Shown: positions 8,856-15,349 of the stretch, in pieces
Position numbering within the stretch: position 1 is the first letter of the stretch
Layout: each line of letters starts with the position of its first letter
Assembly (NCBI GenBank): GCA_014238415.1
Contig: JABABA010000017.1
Coordinates: 1 to 64,000 of the forward strand
Reading direction: 5' to 3'
Origin: Planctomycetota bacterium
GTDB taxonomy: Bacteria; Planctomycetota; UBA1135; GCA-002686595
Length of the DNA: 64,000 nt
Program-made: the position numbers and the translations under genes
The notes under the pieces: model-generated
The model's database searches: none
What the model saw: the letters and a program-made list of their open reading frames with translations, nothing else
Told to the model about the DNA's origin: nothing

Positions 8856-9887
8856 TTGATTGAAATCACCATTCCGCTCCGTTCCCATGACGAGGCCATT
8901 CTGGTCCTGGGACCTTACGACCGTTTTGCCAAGCTGCTGCGTCAGGCCCTGGATATCGAGGTGTACGCCCGCGGGGGCAACCTCTGTTTGAAGGGGGGTA
9001 CGGTGGATGTGGAACAGGCCAAGCGTCGGATCGAGCATCTGCTGGGTAAATCCCGTAAGGGCCGACAGCTGGACCTGCGCGAAATTGAGGCGATTCTGGC
9101 TGGTGCTGGAGGAGACGTGCGGTCTGGTGGCGGGGGACCCATGCCACCGGTGAGTAGCGAGGGGAGCGAGGGCCACCATTTTGGAACGCGGCCATTTCAC
9201 ACAAAGTCCCGCACTGTGGTCACCTTTCGAGAACGAGCCATTGAGCCGCGAAACGAGAGTCAGCGGCGGTACAAGGAGATGATGGACGAGTTGCCTCTGG
9301 TCTTTGGCATTGGGGCGGCAGGCACTGGAAAAACCTATCTGGCGGTTTCCCAGGCCGTGCGCTCAATGCGCCGGGGGGGAGTGCGCCGCCTGGTGATTAC
9401 GCGTCCCGTGGTTGAAGCGGGGGAGCATCTGGGATTCTTGCCGGGTGACTTGCAGCAGAAGCTCAATCCCTACATGCGTCCAATCTATGATGCTCTGTTC
9501 GACCTGCTCGACCCCGAAACCCTGATGCAGCTGGAGGAGGCCAATCTGATCGAGGTGGCGCCCCTGGCTTACATGCGGGGTCGCACCCTGTCCAATTCCT
9601 TTGTGATCCTGGACGAGGCTCAAAACACCACCATGGGTCAGATGAAGATGTTCTTGACCCGCATGGGCGAGGGCTCCCAAGTCGTGGTCACTGGCGATCC
9701 CTCCCAGAACGACTTGCCCAGGAATGTGCGCAGCGGCTTGCCAGATGCGATCCAGCGCCTGCGTGGTCAAGAGGGGATCGGGGTTTGCGAGTTCTCCGCC
9801 GATGACGTGGTGCGCCACCCTTTGGTCAGTCGCATCGTACGCGCCTACCAGCCGCGGCCCCAGGACCCTGAGTCCTCCGGTAGATAA
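8856..9887 (+). CDS. phoH: PhoH-like ATPase (PhoL/YbeZ type)
   Basis: Cytoplasmic P-loop NTPase of the PhoH family, linked to RNA metabolism together with YbeY, whose gene follows 5 bases later. The 343-residue protein has an N-terminal KH-like segment ('FAKLLRQALDIEVYARGG', about residues 26-60), Walker A 'GIGAAGTGKTYLA' near residue 150, 'TRPVVEAGEHLGFLPGDLQ', Walker B 'SFVILDEAQNTT', and 'VVVTGDPSQNDLP'. The start is a TTG at 8856; no better ATG precedes the conserved region, and the true start could differ by a few codons. Confidence 0.95.
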   Translation: MIEITIPLRSHDEAILVLGPYDRFAKLLRQALDIEVYARGGNLCLKGGTVDVEQAKRRIEHLLGKSRKGRQLDLREIEAILAGAGGDVRSGGGGPMPPVSSEGSEGHHFGTRPFHTKSRTVVTFRERAIEPRNESQRRYKEMMDELPLVFGIGAAGTGKTYLAVSQAVRSMRRGGVRRLVITRPVVEAGEHLGFLPGDLQQKLNPYMRPIYDALFDLLDPETLMQLEEANLIEVAPLAYMRGRTLSNSFVILDEAQNTTMGQMKMFLTRMGEGSQVVVTGDPSQNDLPRNVRSGLPDAIQRLRGQEGIGVCEFSADDVVRHPLVSRIVRAYQPRPQDPESSGR

Positions 9888-9892
9888 GGGCT

Positions 9893-10348
9893 ATGGCCGT
9901 CGAGATCACCTGGGACACAGAGGCGCGACCTTTGACCGATGAGCAGGTCACGTGCGCCATCGAGGCTGCCCTTGAACATGGGGGGCGAGCTAATGCGGTG
10001 ATCGAAGTGGCTCTGGTGGACGATGAGACCCTGGCGGAGCTGCACGGACGCTATTTGGACGATCCTTCCGTGACCGATGTGATGGCTTTTGAGCTTGGGG
10101 AAGAGGGTGGTGGCCCCTTGGGTGAGATCTATGTGAGCGTGGACCGGGCGGAGATCGTGGCCGGGCGCCGGGGGTCGAGTTGGGAACGTGAGCTGACCCT
10201 GTACCTGGTCCACGGAGCCTTGCATTTGTGCGGATTCAACGACCTGGAGGACGCTGACAGGGAAGTCATGCGCGAGGCCGAGGCATCGGTGTTGGAGAGC
10301 CTCGGGCTGCCACCTGATGGCATCGAACACGGGCTCGGGCGGGACTGA
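9893..10348 (+). CDS. ybeY: Endoribonuclease YbeY, third metal-ligand position altered
   Basis: Single-strand RNase needed for 16S rRNA 3'-end maturation and ribosome quality control. The 151-residue protein shows 'DDPSVTDVMAFE' (usual TDVLSFP region) and the zinc site 'LVHGALHLCGFND'. The canonical site is HGxLHLxGxDH with three His ligands. Here His107 and His111 are present, but the third ligand aligns with Asp117. An Asp can coordinate zinc, so the enzyme may still be active. The ATG at 9893 follows the phoH stop by 5 bases with an AAGG just upstream, and the pair is a conserved bacterial gene order. Confidence 0.94.
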   Translation: MAVEITWDTEARPLTDEQVTCAIEAALEHGGRANAVIEVALVDDETLAELHGRYLDDPSVTDVMAFELGEEGGGPLGEIYVSVDRAEIVAGRRGSSWERELTLYLVHGALHLCGFNDLEDADREVMREAEASVLESLGLPPDGIEHGLGRD

Positions 10349-10463
10349 CCAGGGACCGCAAGCCCGAAATTCGCCTGTTCAGCCAAAAATTTCCCAAGTC
10401 TTTGTGGATCACCTGCGACACGCCAAATAATGCCGTTATCAGGGGTTTGAGGCGGGATTTGCG

Positions 10464-10550
10464 CCTGTTCGAGCGGGGTCGAGGAAGCGCTCGTGAGCTG
10501 CTTGAGGGGTCCTCGGGGGGGCGGTCCTTGGATTCGCCCCTTCGAACAGG
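10464..10550 (+). promoter_or_regulatory. Candidate structured leader (three-way junction) before the sigma factor
   Basis: A perfect 9-bp long-range stem pairs 10464-10472 with 10542-10550. Inside it are two hairpins: 10485-10503 (7 bp with one bulge, CGTG loop) and 10518-10523 with 10535-10540 (GGGGCG/CGCCCC, 11-base loop). The 3' arm of the outer stem ends ACAGG, six bases before an ATG at 10557, so folding would hide the likely ribosome-binding site. The geometry is that of a cis-regulatory leader, but I recognise no known riboswitch class. Evidence is pairing only, in a GC-rich sequence. Confidence 0.35.
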
Positions 10551-10556
10551 TACCCC

Positions 10557-10625
10557 ATGAGCCAGGAGACGCCTTCTTCCGAGGCAGACCGGGCCCCTGG
10601 GGCGCGGGCGGAAGCTGGTAAGTAA
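10557..10625 (+). CDS. Small upstream ORF, 22 codons (leader peptide or displaced sigma-factor N-terminus)
   Basis: An ATG at 10557 with ACAGG six bases upstream opens a 22-codon frame rich in Ala, Glu and Ser that stops at 10623-10625, one base before the TTG start of the sigma factor. Two readings fit. It may be a leader peptide translationally coupled to the sigma gene. Alternatively it may be the genuine N-terminus of the sigma factor, separated from it by a one-base indel or frameshift, since the sigma frame is +1 relative to this ORF and begins with the same kind of disordered Ala/Glu/Ser sequence and an unconvincing TTG. Confidence 0.3.
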   Translation: MSQETPSSEADRAPGARAEAGK

Positions 10626-10626
10626 T

Positions 10627-11436
10627 TTGGACAAGACAGTCGAAGCAGCAAGCGAAACGGACAAGGTCCCCCCCCAGCCAGTGAGCGCTGATGAGGCGCG
10701 CGCAGCGCTTTGGACGGCTTACCAGGCCAACCCCTCCGACGATGCGCGCAATGCGCTGGTTGAGGGCTATCAGCATCTGGTGGTGGAGATTGTGCGGCGT
10801 TTTGGCCGCCGCCTGCCGCGCAGCGTCGATCCCGGGGACCTGATGACCGCCGCCAATGTGGGTCTGATTTCCGCTGTGGCTGGATTTGATCCCGAACGTG
10901 GTGTGCGCTTTGAGTCCTACTGCGAACTCAGGGTCAAGGGCGCTTTGCTCGATGAGCTGCGTACCCAGGACTGGTTGCCGCGTCCCTGGCGCCATCGGGT
11001 AGAGCTTCGGCGCAGGATCACCGAGCGTCTGCGCAGTGAGCGTGGCCGGGAACCGGATGATCAGGAGGTGGCCCAGGAGATGGGCCTCTCTCAGGCGGAT
11101 TTCCGCAAGTACTTCGGCACCGGGGTGCCGACCAATCCCACGGGGTCCATGCCCAACGACGATGGGTCCGAGGATGCTGTGCCGACCCTTGAGGTAGTGG
11201 CAGACAGCAGCAACGAGGCTCCAGGCGAGCGCATTTCCCGCGAGGAACTATTGGCGCTTGTGGCTCAGAAACTCAATGAGCAGGAGTACCGCATCGTTTA
11301 CCTCAAGTATTGGGAAGAGCTGCCAATGCGCGAGATCGGAACACTCACGGGGCTATCTGAATCGCGGGTATGCAAGATTCACTCGCGCCTGATCGAGCGC
11401 CTGCGCGAACGTTTCCGGGTGGACCAGCCCACTTGA
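10627..11436 (+). CDS. RNA polymerase sigma factor, FliA/WhiG (sigma-28) family
   Basis: Alternative sigma factor of 269 residues. Region 2 is clear ('NVGLISAVAGFDPERGVRFESYCELRVKGALLDELR' region, residues ~78-115), with the FliA-typical 'LDELRTQDWLPRPWR' boundary. Region 3 contains 'EPDDQEVAQEMGLS', and region 4 is the C-terminal helix-turn-helix 'LPMREIGTLTGLSESRVCKIHSR'. The first ~30 residues are disordered. No flagellar or chemotaxis genes are nearby, so the regulon is unknown; related factors also occur in non-motile bacteria. The TTG start is weak and the actual start may lie further upstream. A structured leader and a 22-codon ORF precede it. Confidence 0.88.
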   Translation: MDKTVEAASETDKVPPQPVSADEARAALWTAYQANPSDDARNALVEGYQHLVVEIVRRFGRRLPRSVDPGDLMTAANVGLISAVAGFDPERGVRFESYCELRVKGALLDELRTQDWLPRPWRHRVELRRRITERLRSERGREPDDQEVAQEMGLSQADFRKYFGTGVPTNPTGSMPNDDGSEDAVPTLEVVADSSNEAPGERISREELLALVAQKLNEQEYRIVYLKYWEELPMREIGTLTGLSESRVCKIHSRLIERLRERFRVDQPT

Positions 11437-11656
11437 CCGCATCGTCTTGTTGACAGTGCTTGTTCAGAGGCCCCCACGCCCCGATCCCATTGGAAAGAGC
11501 ATCCTCGTGCGGGCCCCAGCGATTCAAGTTGCTCGGCAGGTACGAGCAGAAGAGCGAGCGGCCTTGGTGAGCGGAGGGCCTCAACAGGGTGAGATTCTGG
11601 TGCCGTGAGGCTCCTCAAAAGTGCGCAGCGCAGGGCTCCATGGTAGAGTCGTTGAG

Positions 11657-13300
11657 ATGATAGGTGCTTCACTCCTGCTGGCATTGCTCCAGGGCCCGCA
11701 GCCGGCTCAAGAAGCTCCCCCTGTACCGCGTCTGGTGGTGATGATCTGCGTAGACCAGCTGCGCGAGAACCAGCTCGACCGCCTTTCTCCGGTTCTGACA
11801 GGTGGCTTGCATCGGTTGCTTGAGGAGGGCCAGCGCTTTCGCGGAGCCAGGCTGGGTTACTTGATCACGGAAACCGGGCCGGGGCATGTGACCCTGGGCA
11901 GCGGCTGTTTGCCTGACAAGAGCGGTGTGCTTGCCAATCAGTGGCGCGTGCGCGGGAACAAGGACTTGGTCTATTGCGTGGGCGGTCCCGCCGACAGGCT
12001 CGGCGTGGGTGGCCCTTATGAGGCCAGTGGTCGCGATGCCACCAACCTGCGGCGCCCGGTATTGGGAGAGATCTTGGGTCAGCGCTGGCCCGATTCCAAG
12101 GTGATCGCGATTTCGGGCAAGGATCGGGGCGCAATCGGCCTGGGTGGTCGCACCGCTGACGCATGTCTTTGGTGGGACAAGGGGGGCAGGGGTTGGGTCA
12201 CCAGCACCGCCTTTGGCGAGTCTCTGCCGCCCTGGGCCGCTGCAGCCTCCCGGGGCTGGGTGCATCAGGCCGCGGGCTGGACTTGGAATGTGAGCTTCGA
12301 TGCCAAAGCACCTCCTCCGGGAACTCAAGCGGATCAAAGGCCGGGAGAGGTGCCCCTGCCCGGAGGCGATGGGACCTTGCCCTGGTCCCTGCCGCAGCCC
12401 ACAGACCGTAGCGACAGTGCGGAGCGCGCCAAGCTGGCGGGTCGTGTGTACGCCGTGCCCCTGCTCGACGCCCTGGCCCTGCAGTTGGGCCGCGAAGCCC
12501 TGCAGGCAGAGGATTTGGGCCTGGACGGAGCTCCGGATCTCCTGTGTCTTGCTCTCTCAAGCTGCGATTCCGTGGGACACCGTTTTGGTCCCAAGAGCAG
12601 GGAAGTCACTGATCTGCTGCTGCGGCTGGATCGGGACCTTGGGGTGATGTTTGATCTGCTCGATCGTCGTTTGGGGGCAGATAGTTGGATCGCTTGTCTT
12701 TCCGCAGACCACGGCGTACTTGATTTGCCCGAGCAGCGTCTGGAGGAAAACTTGCCGGGCCTTCGGGTTGGCAAAGGGGAACTCGGGCGTCTGCGCGGAG
12801 TCCTGCGCGATCATTTGAAAGAGACGCTCAAGTCCAGTTGCAAATTGACCATTGTGGGTCACGCTGTCTGGATGAATGCGGACGACGTGCGTGCTGCTGG
12901 CGGTGATCTTGTTCAGGTGCGCAGGCAGTTGGCAGAACTCGTGCGTGAGCACGCCCCCTGGGCTGATCTGGTCTTCACCACTGAGGAACTCACGGCCCAT
13001 GGAGCGGCGGGGATTTTGGGCCTGGCCCAGGCGTCGTACCAAGAATCCACCGCCCCAGATCTCTTGATTCACACACAGCCTGGGACACTCCTGGGTCTTT
13101 CCCGGGGAACCAGTCACGGCAGCGCCCATGAGTACGATCGCAGCGTGCCTTTGATCTTCATGGGAGCCCCCTTCACACCTGGGGAACACACAAGGTCAGC
13201 GGGACCTGAAGACGCGGTGCCGACCCTTCTGCGAGCTCTTGGTTGGACAGCCCAGGAAATCGAGGCATTTGGCTTCGACGGCCAGTCACTACTGCCCTGA
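11657..13300 (+). CDS. Secreted alkaline phosphatase-superfamily phosphomonoesterase/phosphodiesterase (PafA-like)
   Basis: Length 547 residues from the ATG at 11657, chosen because it opens on a short signal peptide (residues ~1-20, ending PAQEAPP); a GTG at 11621 is the alternative. Family features are 'VVMICVDQLRENQLDRL' (first metal Asp), the catalytic Thr in 'TETGPGHVTLGSG', 'SSCDSVGHRFGPKSREV', 'LSADHGVLDLPEQR' and 'GTSHGSAHEYDRSVPLIFMG'. The Thr nucleophile and SCDxxGHxxGP motif match the PafA/type I nucleotide pyrophosphatase group, which releases phosphate from many phosphomonoesters in the periplasm. It ends two bases from the convergent kdsA stop. Confidence 0.87.
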   Translation: MIGASLLLALLQGPQPAQEAPPVPRLVVMICVDQLRENQLDRLSPVLTGGLHRLLEEGQRFRGARLGYLITETGPGHVTLGSGCLPDKSGVLANQWRVRGNKDLVYCVGGPADRLGVGGPYEASGRDATNLRRPVLGEILGQRWPDSKVIAISGKDRGAIGLGGRTADACLWWDKGGRGWVTSTAFGESLPPWAAAASRGWVHQAAGWTWNVSFDAKAPPPGTQADQRPGEVPLPGGDGTLPWSLPQPTDRSDSAERAKLAGRVYAVPLLDALALQLGREALQAEDLGLDGAPDLLCLALSSCDSVGHRFGPKSREVTDLLLRLDRDLGVMFDLLDRRLGADSWIACLSADHGVLDLPEQRLEENLPGLRVGKGELGRLRGVLRDHLKETLKSSCKLTIVGHAVWMNADDVRAAGGDLVQVRRQLAELVREHAPWADLVFTTEELTAHGAAGILGLAQASYQESTAPDLLIHTQPGTLLGLSRGTSHGSAHEYDRSVPLIFMGAPFTPGEHTRSAGPEDAVPTLLRALGWTAQEIEAFGFDGQSLLP

Positions 13301-13301
13301 G

Positions 13302-14126
13302 CTAGCGTTCGAGGGCGGCGTGCAGATTCAGCAGTTCATCCACCATCCCCGGGAAGTTGTCGATCTGCATCATGTTCGCCCCGTCCGAGGGTGAACTGTC
13401 CGGGTCCGGGTGAACTTCGAAGAAGAACCCATGCACGCTGCCCGTGGCCATGGCGGCGCGCGCCAGGACGGGGGCCAGGGTGCGATCACCGCCCGTGGCG
13501 GTGCCGCGGCTGCCGGGCTCTTGCACCGAGTGTGTGGCGTCAAAAATCACCAGATGATTGGTGGCTTCCATGTGCCGGAAGCCGGTCATGTCCACAACCA
13601 AACGGCCGTAGCCAAAGCTGGTTCCGCGCTCGGTTAGCAGTACATCTCCACAACCCGAGTCGGTGAGTTTCTTGGCTACATTGCCCATGTCCCAAGGGGC
13701 CATGAACTGTCCCTTCTTCACATTTACCGCGCGGCCGGTCTTGGCGGCGGCGACCAGCAAATCGGTTTGGCGGCACAGGAACGCCGGGATCTGCAATATG
13801 TCCACTGTCTCTGCCGCCATCGCGCAGTGTCCAGGCTCGTGCACATCGGTGATCACGGGCATCTTGAACTCCTTGCGTACTTCAGCCAGCCACTCAAGCC
13901 CCTGTTCAATGCCGATTCCCCGGCCGCCCGTGATCGATGAGCGGTTGGCCTTGTCGAAGCTGGCTTTGAAGACAATCGTGGTTTCGGACTCGCGCGCCAG
14001 ATTCGCCAGGCGGCCGGCGATCTCAAAAGTCAGCTCGCGGTTTTCCAGCACACAGGGCCCCGCCAGAAAAAATGGGCGGGTGGTGGTCAGAGAGTGTGAT
14101 CCAAGTTGGACTTCGGGGTTCTGCAT
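13302..14126 (-). CDS. kdsA: 3-deoxy-8-phosphooctulonate (KDO-8-P) synthase
   Basis: Condenses phosphoenolpyruvate with arabinose 5-phosphate to KDO-8-phosphate, required for LPS inner core, so the cell has an LPS-bearing outer membrane. The 274-residue protein has 'FKASFDKANRSSITGGRG', 'VITDVHEPG', 'IPAFLCRQTDLLVAAAKTG', 'VNVKKGQFMAPWDM' and 'TERGTSFGY'. The N-terminal 'FFLAGPCVLEN' has Cys where the metal-dependent class carries its metal ligand; the metal-independent E. coli type has Asn there. After NRSSI the usual HSFRG is TGGRG. It is divergent from the RmlD-like gene across 149 bases. Confidence 0.96.
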   Translation of the reverse strand: MQNPEVQLGSHSLTTTRPFFLAGPCVLENRELTFEIAGRLANLARESETTIVFKASFDKANRSSITGGRGIGIEQGLEWLAEVRKEFKMPVITDVHEPGHCAMAAETVDILQIPAFLCRQTDLLVAAAKTGRAVNVKKGQFMAPWDMGNVAKKLTDSGCGDVLLTERGTSFGYGRLVVDMTGFRHMEATNHLVIFDATHSVQEPGSRGTATGGDRTLAPVLARAAMATGSVHGFFFEVHPDPDSSPSDGANMMQIDNFPGMVDELLNLHAALER

Positions 14127-14275
14127 GGCGGGGTCTGGGGGCTGCTGTGGGCCTGGCGGGGGAGAGGTTGAGGCGTCAGGGTCCCCTGCCCAAGATCCGA
14201 TCGGCTCGATCCTACTTCCCAGACATCATCCTACCGCATTGCCCGGGCTCAAGCTCAGACCCTAAGATCAGCCCC

Positions 14276-15232
14276 GTGGACGGCACATTGATCTTTGGGG
14301 GCACAGGTTTCTTGGGGGCCCATGTGGCTGCGCACTGTCTGGCGCATTCCCGGCGTGATGCGACCTTTGCCAGGCCTCTGGGATCTACGGTCTGGGCCGT
14401 GGGCCGGGATGTGAGCGCTGTGCCGCGCTTTGGCAATCCACGGGATGGGGTCGAGTTTTTGGTTCGGGATCTCGAGCCAGAGGGCGCGGCCCGTGTACTA
14501 CTGGAAGAACTCAAGCCCAAGCGCGTGTTGCTGCTGGCGGCTTTGTCCCGTGTGCGCGATTGCGAAGAGCAGCTCGACCTTGCAGAACGCATGAATGTGG
14601 ACTTGCCCCGGGAAGTGGCCGAGTGGTGCGGGCAGCGGGGCGCTCGCTTGATCCATGTATCCAGCGATCTTGTTTTTGGCGCGGATTCGCCCCCCGTGGG
14701 TGGCTTCCGTGAAGAAGACATGCCTGCTCCTGTCTCCCGCTATGGAGACACCAAGGCCAGGGGCGAGCATGGGGTTCTGCTCGCTGCTCCCGCCGCTTTG
14801 GTGGTGCGCCTGCCCTTGCTCTATGGGGACTCCGGCGGCCGGGGGCTGGGAGCCAGTGATTCCCTCTTGATGGCGGTTGACCAGGGCGCAGTTCCACCCC
14901 TGTTCACGGATGAGTACCGCACGCCCCTTGAGGTCTCCCAGGTCGCCGCAGCTTTGGTGGAGTTGCTCGGCCGCAACGACAAGGGGCTCTTGCATCTGGC
15001 GGGGCCCGAGCGGCTTACTCGTCATGACCTGGGGCTGATCGTCTTGGAGACTCATGGGTTGAGTCCGGATGAGGCAGCGGGCTCTGTACGCCGGGCCCTG
15101 CAGGGGGATTTGGATACGGGAGGGCCGCGTGCAGGGGACACGAGCCTTTGCGGCAAGCGTGCCCGAGGGAGGCTGGAGAGTCCCCTCGATGGTCCCAGCG
15201 AGGCGCTGGTCAAGGCGCACCGAAGTGCCTGA
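14276..15232 (+). CDS. RmlD-like NAD(P)-dependent sugar-nucleotide reductase
   Basis: Extended short-chain dehydrogenase of 318 residues from the GTG at 14276. The GTG is the only start that puts 'TLIFGGTGFLGAHV' (Rossmann GxxGxxG) at the N-terminus; the long in-frame extension upstream overlaps the kdsA promoter and start. Further motifs are 'IHVSSDLVFGADSPP', the catalytic 'YGDTKARGE' (YxxxK), and an RmlD-like C-terminus with 'GDTSLCGKRARGRL'. This is the dTDP-4-dehydrorhamnose reductase type, but no rmlABC genes are in the window, so the substrate is unproven. The likely role is in cell-surface polysaccharide synthesis. Confidence 0.82.
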   Translation: MDGTLIFGGTGFLGAHVAAHCLAHSRRDATFARPLGSTVWAVGRDVSAVPRFGNPRDGVEFLVRDLEPEGAARVLLEELKPKRVLLLAALSRVRDCEEQLDLAERMNVDLPREVAEWCGQRGARLIHVSSDLVFGADSPPVGGFREEDMPAPVSRYGDTKARGEHGVLLAAPAALVVRLPLLYGDSGGRGLGASDSLLMAVDQGAVPPLFTDEYRTPLEVSQVAAALVELLGRNDKGLLHLAGPERLTRHDLGLIVLETHGLSPDEAAGSVRRALQGDLDTGGPRAGDTSLCGKRARGRLESPLDGPSEALVKAHRSA

Positions 15233-15349
15233 CTTCGGCATCGGGTGGGATTCAATCGTGGCTTCGGGTGGCTCCCCACTTGACCCTGCATGGGGCAGCG
15301 GTTGAAGTGGGCGGATGCTGGCCCCCCTTGGCCCGCCACGCACCCAATC

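Noticed and set aside
10627-11436. Inferring flagella from the FliA-type sigma factor
   Set aside because: No flagellar or chemotaxis gene is in the window, and this sigma family also occurs in bacteria without flagella.
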